Position numbers and translations under genes: made by a program. A stretch of DNA of 63,617 bases, from the NCBI RefSeq assembly GCF_022539665.2, contig NW_026712507.1, positions 1-63,617 of the forward strand, read 5' to 3'. This document shows positions 9,800 to 18,890 of the stretch, piece after piece; within the stretch, counting starts at the first letter, position 1; each line of letters starts with the position of its first letter. This stretch comes from Daphnia carinata (Eukaryota > Arthropoda > Branchiopoda > Diplostraca > Daphniidae). The notes beneath the pieces are model-generated. The model searched no databases. It was given only the letters and a program-made list of their open reading frames with translations, and was not told where the DNA came from.

Positions 9800-10480
9800 C
9801 TCAACGAACGTCAACGAAAGCTGCAGTTTATCGCCCTATCCTCGCCGCCAGCTGGAACAATTCTACCGGAATAGGGAATCTGAGATTGAGAGTCTCAGTT
9901 CCTCTGTCAAAGCAGCTGAAGTTCTTTTGATTGACCAACTGGTCCCTGCGTCCGTCTTGGAGTTGTTGGCAGAAGAAAAAGGCACAACAAACCAACGGGA
10001 CATTCAAACTTATCCACCTCCATCACTGTATGCTTTGCTATCGGCGTATTTAAGGCCGGACGTGGACGACGTTACGAAACATCGTCTAGTTCAATACGTC
10101 TTTATGGATTTGACGTGGATCTATGACCTGGATTCTAGTAGCGATGAGGCTGAAGGAGTTGACAATAAATCTGTTGGGAGAGAGGAGGAAGAGAAATTGG
10201 AAGGAGATTACGATGAAGTTGAGGAGGAAGAGGAACTGGAAGAAGAGGAAGACCACGGAGTAGCTCAAGAAGTAATTGGAGAAGTCCAGGTCTAATTGGT
10301 TCACCGCGTGGTCCTGTAGCTGAGGAAGGTGCTGATGTAGGGTCGGAAGACGAAGAGGGTTGCGAAAAAGTGGATGAACGCGAGGCACAAGAAAGGGAGG
10401 AAGTTTTCGAATACTACTTTAAAGTGGTTCTTGTGCCAGAGGTTAGATGGCAGTCGCATCGTAGTATTTCGAATCGCTAG
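9800..10480 (+). pseudogene. ELYS (AHCTF1)-like fragment with acidic tail
   Basis: The plus-strand frame reads RRQLEQFYRNRESEIESLSS, then VLLIDQLVPASVLELL, then YPPPSLYALLSAYL and VTKHRLVQYVFMDLTWIYD. This order matches the helical ELYS domain of the nuclear-pore and kinetochore assembly factor: an (M/L)IDxLV helix, a YPPxSLxALLxxYL helix, then KHxxxxYxxLD. It continues into a Glu/Asp-rich tail. The first frame stops at 10295, and an acidic frame (GSEDEEG, REAQEREEVFEYYF) resumes one register away to about 10480, so a frameshift or tiny intron is present. Only about 170-220 residues of a >1000-residue family are here, with no N-terminal beta-propeller. Confidence 0.55.
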
Positions 10481-10670
10481 ATGGAACTGTCCCAAGTGTT
10501 TCTTCTACCGGACACTAGATGGCACTGTAAAAGTTCGTTCTTCCGGACACTAGATAGTCCAAAAAAGTTTTTTCTTCCGGACACTAGATGGCACTGTTAA
10601 AAACGTTTCTTAAGCCAGACGTTAGATGCCAGTCGAAAAACTTTGTTATTTCTAACCGCTAGATGACATC
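10440..10670. repeat. ~34-bp imperfect tandem repeats (CCGGACACTAGATGGCACTG)
   Basis: The core CCGGACACTAGATGGCACTG recurs at about 10508, 10543 (diverged) and 10577, spaced 34-35 bp. Weaker copies (GTTAGATGGCAGT, CGCTAGATGGAACTG, CGTTAGATGCCAGT, CGCTAGATGACATC) lie on either side. It starts inside the ELYS-like acidic frame and ends just before the hAT-like element. Confidence 0.75.
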
Positions 10671-11037
10671 TGATGTCTGCACGCGCAAAGATTTGTTTCA
10701 TTCTGATTAGTGTTGGCGATTATCTAAGTTCTGCTAGATACAATTATCTACGCCCACTTTTAGATAACGATACGATTATCGATAAAATATCTAATAACCC
10801 CCATCTACCGGCCAAAAATAGCACTGCACAAATGATAGGGGTTAGTTTGTCGGGCTTGTATCGATAATTATAAACAATAACCTTATGCGACAACCACCGT
10901 CTTCAATAACAAATGTCATAGCACTGTGGTTATAGACAGCGCTTGTGGCACAATAATTTCGAGTTCAACGCTAGGTACGGATGTATGTTTTTATCGATTT
11001 TTTGGTAGCAAATAATGTGTTTTATGCTTTGAAAAGC

Positions 11038-13080
11038 ATGCAGACGACTGAAATATTAGATTTCCGTTGTCGATTTGTATCGATACTATTCAACAACAAT
11101 GCATTTGGATTATGATTCAATTTGTAAGCAGTGTGCTGGCGCAGAGCTGTAAGGCGAGGTTCATGACACAAAGTCCTTGGGTTCAAGCCCAATCGACGAA
11201 TTTTCCACAATTTTTGGTTTTGTGATAAAAATTGCATAAATGTTTTTACAAGAAGGTTTTTTAGAAGCGGTAGCATTTGTCCTTTTTTTAAATATTTATA
11301 ATATCATATTACGAAACTTAAAGCACTGATAAATTTTATGGCAACACCCCCTAATACTGAAAAATTTCACTGCGCAGCTTCGTAAAATTGAGCAGACGAC
11401 GATAAAATTAGATATTCGTCTGCAATTTGTATCGATACTATCCCACACCAATACCACCTTGCTGGTTACGTATTTTCTTAGAACGTCATGGCTAAGTGGA
11501 AGAAGATGTGGCTCAGGACAGAAAGGTACGGAGTTCAACCCTCAACGGAGACATAGTTTTCCACTATTTTTCCTTTTTGCAAAAATATGTTGTAGATGGT
11601 TTTTAACGGGAATTCACAAATATTTTGCATTACAGTCCTATATAAATATTGTGCCGTTTTTAATAGTTAATTTGCTGTATAAGAATACTATCAATTGCGG
11701 TGGCAACCCTGATATCAATAGTAAATAAATCTTCAATTTAAATCGTTGCAGACGACAGCAATGTTAGATTTTCGTCTGGAATTTGTATCGATACTTGTTA
11801 ACACGATTATTATGTATTGCTTTGCTATCACTTATCATGAGGGAGTAGCGCTGTGGAAAAGTACTGCGATTGGGATTCGGAATTCTCGAGTTCAAATCTG
11901 TTTTAGGGCAATTTTTTTACAATCTGCTAGACATTATATTTTGAACGTATCTGAGTAACAAAAATTTAGGATGATCGCTCTCTGTTAACTGAGGCGTGTA
12001 CGATACTAATAAAATAACATTTGTAATTTATAAATGTAACAGATTTTCATAGCAAAATAGTATTCTGTTTAGCATCGTTGATAAAGCAGATGACGGTAAA
12101 TAACAGTTGCTTCTGAAATTTGTATCGATACTCGGCACCAAACGTTGGACTTATTGCCTGACACCAGACTTGCCGCGATCGCGATCAAAAATTGATCGCC
12201 TATCCGATCTTCGATCAAAAAATTGATCGGCGATCCGATCTTTTGAAAAAGATCGGAGATTGGATCGGCGATCCCAAAAAAATTGATCGCGATCCGATCT
12301 TTTTTAGCGATCAAACTTTTCGCCATCTAGCGGTAGATTTTGCAGTCGCATGGTTCTATTTCACTGCTATTTTTGCGAATGCCAATTGAGGGAAACTGTT
12401 TAGTGTTCACCCTCAATGGCGCCAGTGACTGTCGCTGTGACAGCCAATGCTACATTCGTGAAACAGTGTAAATTTTTAGCGTTAGATGTCGCACAAAAAT
12501 GATCGGTAAAAATGATCGGCAAAATTTGATCGCCGATCCGATCTTTTGCAGTTTGATCGGATCGGAGATCGAGATCGGAAAATTGATCGGCGCGGCAAGT
12601 CTGCCTGACACACACAAATTGTGGAGAGTTAGCGTTGTGGATCAATTCCGCGCTCGCAATACAAAGTACAGAAGTTTGAATACGTCTGCGAGACGTTTTT
12701 TTATTATTTGAAATACATATTTTTATATGCTGACGGTAAATACATTTGCACAATGTTAAATTATTATTTTCTCTACATTTTATATTCATGTAATAAAAAC
12801 TTCAACAAAAATCTATTGTATTTCATAAGGCAACACTGATATGTATAACTAAAATCATCTGTTAAGACTTGTAAAGTAAAGCAGACGATAAAAATATTGT
12901 ATTTTATGATATTTGTATCGATACTCGCCAACGAAAACCATACTTGTGCCATGACATTTTTTTCTTACTGGTTTAGTGGTGAGGGTTAAGTCGGCGCTCG
13001 TAACACGAAGCGTCGGAGTTCAAATCTAGGCAGAGATGAAAATTTTTAAATTATTATAGTTTTTTTTTTTCATTTACACT
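11038..13080. repeat. Five ~350-bp tandem units, each with TATCGATA and a tRNA-like segment
   Basis: TTTGTATCGATACT occurs at 11074, 11426, 11782, 12119 and 12912. Spacings are 352, 356, 337 and, after subtracting the 447 bp of nested element plus its duplicate target, 346. Each unit begins with GCAGACGA or a variant; in the second unit TCGTCTGC completes an 8-bp hairpin. Each then has an A-box-like stretch, a B-box-like GGTTCAAGCC or GAGTTCAAATC sequence (for example 11168-11180, 11528-11540, 11889-11899, 13016-13026), and a T-run. The tRNA-like parts are degenerate and would not fold as working tRNAs. Confidence 0.75.
12165..12603. mobile_element. Nested hAT-like MITE, 439 bp, 8-bp TSD CCTGACAC
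   Basis: The termini are CAGACTTGCCGCG and CGCGGCAAGTCTG, perfect inverted repeats. CCTGACAC lies directly outside both ends (12157-12164 and 12604-12611). Outside the middle it is packed with GATC-containing motifs (TTGATCGG, GATCCGATCTTTT) in both orientations. There is no coding capacity. It interrupts the fourth ~350-bp unit of the larger hAT-like element, so it inserted after that array formed. Confidence 0.9.
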
Positions 13081-13300
13081 ACACGCCATCTATTGTTAAA
13101 TGTGAGATCTATTTGGAGTGTATCGATACAGCGATTATCTAAAAAAGTCGACTATCTAAAAAGTATCTAAAAATATCGATATATCGTTTTCAGGTTTAGA
13201 TAGTCGCCAACACTAATTCTGATCTAGTTTTCTGCCCTTTGTCACAAGGTAAGTGTTTTCTTGTATTCCTAGTGTGATTACTTTGATATGGTTTTGTTAG

Positions 13301-14543
13301 CAGTGCCGAGAAGGATATTTTGCCAGAGAGTGTCCACAAGCTGGTGGGGGCGGTGGCAGTGGCCCGTTGACGTCACAAAGTAAGATGAAAATATCGAAAA
13401 AGATGTGCGAATTTAACTTCTTGGTTCTTTTGATAGTATGGGGAAGGGGACGTTTCTCGAAGGACAAAACCGTGGCGGCTGGGGAAGTGATACCTGCCAT
13501 GAGGTAAAAAAGAAAACAAAAACGTTTTAGGTGTCCATTTTTAAAGAAGAAGAGGGCCATGTAGCAAGGGATTTCCCACAAGGAGGAGGCATTGGTGGCA
13601 GCAAGTGTTACAACATAAGCACCAACTGTATCTTCACAAAAATATTTTATGTTGCAGTGTTCATTGTTTTACCACAGCGTAATGAAGCTGGCCACACCTC
13701 GGAAAGCTGCCCGAATCTATTCAGTGAATTGACGGAAGATGGAAAGCCGAGTGAACAATATATTCCGGAAGCTGTGACATGTGAAAGTAGTCCTCCAGGT
13801 AAGCCATTTTTCAAACTGTATTTTGTGACTTGAAAATATCTATTCGGTTTGCTTTAGATTACAGGAAAAGATGTACCTCAACACATAACATCATTCTAAG
13901 AAGCAGGCCTGCACCTACTACTACTTCAAAACTTAAGAATTCTGGCTACATAAAACCAACACCTGTTCAGAAAGCTTCCGTTGCAGGTATTCTTTCCAAA
14001 AGAAATTTAATTGGTTGTGCTGTCACGGGCTCCGGCAAAACAGTAGTCCAATTAATTAACGCTTAGTAATTTTGAAACCTGGATGTCCTGGTACTGACTT
14101 CATTCGAAGGGTTCGGTGTGAACTGGGTAAGTTGAAGTAAAAGTAATTTTGAGTGGGCACGCTGGTAATTACGACTACTAAAAGGTCCAATTGCATCTAA
14201 GGTATTCCACAAACCCTTTGTGATATTCGTTGATTAAGTCATCTAAAATTTAACACTTTTTCATGCAGGTGGCGTACTTGGTACCGGTTTTGAACATATT
14301 GCTTGAACAAGGTGTTGCTGGTGCGTCTCATTCCATGGAGCAAAAGCCAGAAGTTGTAATTGTCGCACCCACTCGTGAATTGGCCATTCAAATTCACCGG
14401 GGGGCGTGTTAATTCTCCTACAATTCGGTTTTAAAATCTGTGATTGTATATGGAGGAATTGTCACGAGCTATCAGCGGTCAAATCTTCAAGCTGGGTGTA
14501 ATATTGTTGTCGCGACAGCGGCGATTCAACGATTTCCCGGCGA
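13301..14543 (+). pseudogene. vas: vasa-like DEAD-box helicase pseudogene, truncated
   Basis: Pieces in order: three decayed CCHC knuckles (QCREGYFARECPQ at 13301, EEEGHVARDFPQG near 13545, RNEAGHTSESCPN near 13680), ITGKDVPQHITSF near 13857 with an in-frame stop after it, a frame change, SGYIKPTPVQKAS and Walker A AVTGSGKT near 14020-14040, then VIVAPTRELAIQIH near 14360, VYGG near 14450 and GCNIVVAT near 14495. The order matches vasa, the germline RNA helicase. Every knuckle has lost zinc ligands, a stop and a frameshift break the Q-motif region, and sequence ends before the DEAD box where element 1 begins. Introns between pieces remain (AG acceptors at 13300 and near 13855), so this is a decayed genomic copy, not a retrocopy. 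Confidence 0.8.
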
Positions 14544-14861
14544 CACTACGAATAAACACACTGAGTGGAATGTGATTGAGTGTATTTCAATTACACATAA
14601 TGATACAGCACTGGTACATGCACAGGTATACAAGTCACGGTGTTAACTCCTTGACGTCGCAACCGTGGGCGCGTCTTTTATAGATAACGCGGGATCGTGA
14701 GTTGCGACTCAAGGTGTGGACGTGGCTGCCTACGTGGCTGTAGACTTCCTTGGAAGCGTCGTGGGTGGTAAGTAGATGCTTGGGTGCCTCGTTGCCGTGC
14801 GTGGTAGGGGTGCCGGTGATTGACAGCTCGCTGCACTGGATGAGGAGTTAGCCTCATCACA
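14544..14861 (-). repeat. 3' LTR of element 1, truncated by 18 bp
   Basis: Matches 25307-25624 with no gap and no difference seen. The segment corresponding to 25289-25306 (TGTAGTGGGCGTATTTAT) is missing, and vasa-like sequence follows instead. Confidence 0.95.
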
Positions 14862-14876
14862 TTCCTCCCTCTTTTA
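14862..14876 (-). promoter_or_regulatory. Polypurine tract of element 1
   Basis: The minus strand reads AAAAGAGGGAGGAA directly before the LTR start TGTGATGAGG, the position of a plus-strand primer for reverse transcription. Its presence also fixes the outer LTR end. Confidence 0.85.
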
Positions 14877-15146
14877 AAGAATTGGCTCGCCAGTTAATAA
14901 AAGGAGGGTGTTTTGTCAGAAGTGGGAATACATGGGGATAGATAGTGTGGGAATTTTGTAAACATGCCCTTTTTTACCTTTAACCGAAGAGTCGACCTAT
15001 TTCTATTAATATTGGTGGATATTCTTAAGTTTGTTAGTAGGAGGGGTAAGTGAGGTGTTTTTCTTTTTGTAGATTTAGTTCACTTGTGGAGTCGATCGCG
15101 TTTGGTCTTTCTTCCACTTGTTGTTGTTTGCGTTTGTTGTCTGAAG

Positions 15147-15653
15147 ATGATGTTAGATTTTGAAACCGTGGTGCGGTATCGTTCGCAAGTTGATACCGCT
15201 CTGTGGGTGATGGAACCTGTTATTTTCCATAGTCCGGATCTCGTTTATCGACGGCTCCAACCGGCTGATCGGGACCTTTTCTTCGATCTCTTCCGTCCGG
15301 CTCTGGCACTCCCGGATGATCCGCCACGGGACTTCGGCTTCCAACGCGTGTGGATTGAAGACTATTATTATAAGTGGGTATTGTAGTTTCATTTCCTTTT
15401 TCCGATGATTATTTCTTGTTTTTCGTTAAGGAATCATCCTGGGTATGCCCGCTACCGCGATCTATACCCCATCCGGTTTGCTCGGATCCTGTGGTGGTTG
15501 GAGTCGGGGAAAGATGTTTATCATCCGACTTCCGGTTCCTCGTGGTTTGTGAAGGAAGTTCTCCACGAGGAGCGTGAGGGTCTGCTGATGTTGCAAGGCC
15601 TTTGCCATTATCTCCGCTCCCTTCGTGATGGTGATTTTCTTATTTCTGAGTGA
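15147..15653 (+). CDS. Antisense two-exon reading frame inside element 1
   Basis: On the strand opposite to gag-pol-env, exon 1 runs 15147-15373 (tandem ATGs) and exon 2 runs 15431-15653 (TGA). They are joined by a 57-bp intron with GTGGGT donor and TTAAG acceptor and matching phase, giving 149 residues. The product is rich in Asp, Arg, Tyr and Trp (for example RLQPADRDLFFDLFRP and LYPIRFARILWWLESGKD), has no signal peptide or membrane segment, and I do not recognise it. Composition is clearly coding-like compared with its AT-rich surroundings. Because its splice sites are reversed relative to the element's genomic RNA, the intron would survive retrotransposition. It may be a captured host gene or an accessory gene; function unknown. 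Confidence 0.55.
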
Positions 15654-15985
15654 CCTGTTATTTTGATGTTTTCCTTTCTTTTTGATGTTCTTGATGAAAT
15701 ACAGTACTTTGTTATTCGCAAAATCTTGTTCGTGAACTGTCTCAATCATGCTTGTCATATATGGTGGATGGGTAAGGGAAAAGGTAGGTGTGTTAGTAGT
15801 TGTGTCTACTTATTTGGTTACGTATACTTAATATGGAGGGAAAAGATATAAAATTTTAGTATTGAAAAGGTATTTTGGGTTTTATTTACTTTGTTTTATC
15901 TAAATTTTTTATGAATAAAATTTACCTTTACCGAATGGGAAACAATCATCTAATCAGGAAACTATTGGTTTCAAGAGAAATTGTG
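15654..15985. other. AT-rich spacer between the antisense frame and env
   Basis: No open frame of interest on either strand. It would be the 3' untranslated region of the antisense frame and follows the A-tract after env on the other strand. Confidence 0.5.
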
Positions 15986-16011
15986 TTTTTTTTTTTTTTT
16001 TTTTTTTTTTT
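15986..16011 (-). repeat. A26 tract directly after the env stop codon
   Basis: On the minus strand the last A of the env TGA (16013-16011) is followed by 25 more A residues without interruption. A poly(A) at a stop codon inside an LTR element resembles an RNA-derived junction left by template switching, although simple slippage growth is also possible. Confidence 0.8.
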
Positions 16012-18890
16012 CATTTTTGGGGTGCTATCAAACACCCATCATTCCAGCATAGGCCTCTACCTGGAATGATGCGTGTATCGTTGTGGACATTGTTACATGT
16101 TCTTAATGGAATCATTGGCATTCCTTGTTCAATGTCTTGTGGATTTTCTATTTTTCTACAAGAGTTAAATATGGTCGTAAATGGAATGCACACAATACAA
16201 GCATAACCAATGGTTATGGTAAGTGCAATTACGCAAACTGCTAGTATCCCATATTTGAATATGGTTACCCAGCTGGTTAGGTCCCAAAAGTTGTTTTGGG
16301 CTTTGTTATCCAATACCAGTCCGGAAAGTGAATTGGTATTGGATTGTTGTATTCGACCAACTAGTTCGGTGAGAACGTTTAGTTGCTCGACATTACTTGT
16401 CTCATACATCGAATGATGTTGTGGCAAATAATCGTAGGATTTTAGAGGTAATTCCTCAAAAGCTTTAATCAGATTCAGTTTTAATACATGAATGGATGGT
16501 TCCTGCAACTTCCATTCGCCATTAATCCATGTATAAGTTTTATCGTTTAAATTTACATATTGCCCGCTCCAGAAACAATCCTGGAACGGATGTAGCGACC
16601 AGCCGTCCCTTCCGACAGTAAAATTTCCATTTAAACCTGTCTGAAAGAATGGCTGATAGCCGCACTGCGTTTGCACGGCTGTTATTTTAACTGGAACTGT
16701 CTCGCATTGTTGTAATACAAGACTCTTTCCATTTCCTGTTATTCTAGTGCACATTTGTAAATTTAATGCGCGAGCTGCTAATAATCCGCTTGTCTGGGCC
16801 AGAATCATTGCCTGATTTCGTTGTAAAGCGGTTATTTTGCAGTATAGTTGTCGAACTTCATTCGCTAACTGAGTTTCGTGTTTCACGGCCTGACCCTCGA
16901 TGTACTGTCGATTTTCGACATCGAGTAACGAACGGGTGTTGGCCGTCAGTTGTGTATTGTTGCTCGAGATGTCTGTTATCTCGCTGGAATCGTTTAATTC
17001 AATGAATCTTTCTTGTTGTTTTTTACGGTTTCTACCTTCCCTACGTCTTTTGATGCTGTTTACATCTTCTATCTTTTCTAATGGAAAAAGTGTAGGACCA
17101 AGCGTTCTCTGGAAAACCCATTCCTGTATTCTTTGCGAGGAGTCGCATGGTATTGCGCGCACTGTTTTATCTTCGTAAAACGGTGTTAGACAATAAGGGT
17201 TATCTTTAAGCGCGAACAGCCTGTCTACTACATTGTAGTTCCACAGAGTTCGGTTTCCTGATTCACTGTCACAAGGTGTCGTTCCTAACGGTGTTACACA
17301 AGTTGTTGTTGATGCAATTCGTAGCTTCCCATTGACATACGCAAACTCTTGCTTTGGGTAACTGTCTTCTGAGGAGCTTTGATTGCAAAACTGTAAGGTG
17401 AGTGTTTGCTTTTCTGTTATCGTTAGGCAGTAGTCTAAATTTGTTGTTGGCTGGATCTTTCCATATAACGCCGGTGGGTTAAATGGAATGTGGTCACTAA
17501 TCTTATCGAATTGCTTGGTTTTTGTTCTGTCTACAGTGGTGATTCTTGGTCTTTTCTGTTCCTGAAGTCTATCATCTTCATCTAACGTTTCATCTTCTGA
17601 ATCTAACAATTCTACTAACCAAAATTGATAAATGTTCCCATTTTCACATGGTTCTACTGATATGGGGTAATCTAGAGTGATATTTACAGTTAAACAGTTC
17701 CCTGTGTGCGCCTGAACGATTCGAAATGGAATTAATTCTGGCGTCATTGGGTTGGGGTCGAGACTCCAAACGTCTGTTGGGTTTTCTGCTTCATCGCTGT
17801 TCGTTCCGCATTTCTTCACACCTGTGTTGTTTGCTGTGAATTGATGAATGCAATGTTGAAGGAAACTTTGCATTATCATGCCATTCGGAAAAAATTTAAA
17901 GTTTTGACCGTTCACTACCGCTTTCTGTAATTCTTTTCCGGGTGTTAAGGTGTTGTCGAATGAGCATGGCGGGACTGAAAATTTTCCGCTTCGTGGTAAG
18001 TAAGCTAAACAGCGGCTAGAATTGCTTGCTAACATTAGGAAACCTGAAAGTTCCTTTGCGTAGCTTCTTTTCTGACGCTTAGTATTCTCGTGGATTTCTA
18101 TGTACGTATCGGGTAAGCCGATTACTGGAAATACAGTTACATTTGTACAGATTTGTGTTTTATTAGAAGAGATTATAAATTCTAATTGCGACGCGTGGTC
18201 TTCTATTCTACTTTGTTTCTTACTTCTAGTTAAGTTACCGCGACCTTGAAATACTGAGTTGATTTCGCAAACCGGTTCTTTCGGGTCTGGGGATTTCCAA
18301 ACTATTGTCAAATCGTTGTGATTTGAGAATTCTATGGTACTAGAGTTTGCTAAAATTCCAAAAGGTGATAATACGGGGCAATCGTGACATTCTTTGGTTA
18401 ATTGGATGATTTGCGTGACACAATTTTTAGTTGTATACGCCTGCGTGGTCATCCAATAACCTTCTCCTTCCGGTTCTTGAAGGTATCGGAACGTCTTCCC
18501 GTCTTTAGCCATTGGGCTGGTAACGCAAGTATTTGGATATTTGGCGGTGGCCCAACATTCATTGGCGCTTACTTTAAGAATTTGTTTTTTAAAAATGGTA
18601 TCATGGCTTAACAAGAAATTTGTGGAAATTTCTTTTGTCGCGAGCCACTGGGTACAAGCATACCCTTCCCATGTTATTGGTTCCTTGTTTTTTGTTAGTA
18701 ACGTATAAATTACTTTTGTCGGTATTTCTATTGGTTCGGGATGTGAACAATAGTCTGGGTCTTCTAAATCTATTGTACCTTTTGTTATTGGCTGGGAGCA
18801 GTTGCAAGTGTTGATGGTTATTGGCTGAACTAGGCCTACGGCTAGAGCGAAGACAAGGCTCGAAACTACGATATTCATCTGTAATGGCAT
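16011..18890 (-). CDS. env: Element 1 env-like glycoprotein, 959 aa
   Basis: Membrane glycoprotein of an env-carrying retroelement. It starts with a hydrophobic signal-like segment (residues about 5-25), is rich in Cys and NxS/T sites, and has basic cleavage-type sites near residues 272 (KRQKR) and 612 (KRRREGRNRKK). A strongly hydrophobic span at about 880-905 precedes a short tail. Between about 290 and 600 come at least six units of the pattern CL(T)-x15-20-(P)C followed by a W or F strand, the spacing of ricin-B-type beta-trefoil domains; two in tandem would fit. It lacks the glycine-rich post-furin segment seen in element 2's F-like env, so the two envelopes appear unrelated. Its ATG overlaps the pol stop as TAATG. 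The viral family of origin is not assigned. Confidence 0.75.
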   Translation of the reverse strand: MPLQMNIVVSSLVFALAVGLVQPITINTCNCSQPITKGTIDLEDPDYCSHPEPIEIPTKVIYTLLTKNKEPITWEGYACTQWLATKEISTNFLLSHDTIFKKQILKVSANECWATAKYPNTCVTSPMAKDGKTFRYLQEPEGEGYWMTTQAYTTKNCVTQIIQLTKECHDCPVLSPFGILANSSTIEFSNHNDLTIVWKSPDPKEPVCEINSVFQGRGNLTRSKKQSRIEDHASQLEFIISSNKTQICTNVTVFPVIGLPDTYIEIHENTKRQKRSYAKELSGFLMLASNSSRCLAYLPRSGKFSVPPCSFDNTLTPGKELQKAVVNGQNFKFFPNGMIMQSFLQHCIHQFTANNTGVKKCGTNSDEAENPTDVWSLDPNPMTPELIPFRIVQAHTGNCLTVNITLDYPISVEPCENGNIYQFWLVELLDSEDETLDEDDRLQEQKRPRITTVDRTKTKQFDKISDHIPFNPPALYGKIQPTTNLDYCLTITEKQTLTLQFCNQSSSEDSYPKQEFAYVNGKLRIASTTTCVTPLGTTPCDSESGNRTLWNYNVVDRLFALKDNPYCLTPFYEDKTVRAIPCDSSQRIQEWVFQRTLGPTLFPLEKIEDVNSIKRRREGRNRKKQQERFIELNDSSEITDISSNNTQLTANTRSLLDVENRQYIEGQAVKHETQLANEVRQLYCKITALQRNQAMILAQTSGLLAARALNLQMCTRITGNGKSLVLQQCETVPVKITAVQTQCGYQPFFQTGLNGNFTVGRDGWSLHPFQDCFWSGQYVNLNDKTYTWINGEWKLQEPSIHVLKLNLIKAFEELPLKSYDYLPQHHSMYETSNVEQLNVLTELVGRIQQSNTNSLSGLVLDNKAQNNFWDLTSWVTIFKYGILAVCVIALTITIGYACIVCIPFTTIFNSCRKIENPQDIEQGMPMIPLRTCNNVHNDTRIIPGRGLCWNDGCLIAPQK

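Larger units (their letters stand above)
10708..13215. mobile_element. hAT-like nonautonomous DNA element, 2508 bp, 8-bp TSD ATTCTGAT
   Basis: The ends are TAGTGTTGGCGATTATCTA and its inverted partner TAGATAGTCGCCAACACTA, identical over 12 bases and 18 of 19 overall. The 8-bp ATTCTGAT is present at both 10700-10707 and 13216-13223. An 8-bp duplication is the hallmark of hAT transposition. Both ends are dense in TATCTA and TATCGATA motifs, suited to transposase-binding subterminal repeats. No transposase frame is present. The interior is a tandem array of ~350-bp units plus a nested element. It must have been moved by a transposase encoded elsewhere. Confidence 0.85.

Noticed and set aside
9607-9930. 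A 107-codon plus-strand frame overlapping the ELYS-like piece
   Set aside because: The overlapping frame carries the ELYS-type motifs. This one has no recognisable content.
14544-14552. A short target duplication around element 1 (ACAC-type similarity at both outer edges)
   Set aside because: The apparent match depends on placing the LTR ends at non-canonical bases. Polypurine tract and PBS positions fix the ends elsewhere, and the left LTR is truncated, so no duplication can be claimed.
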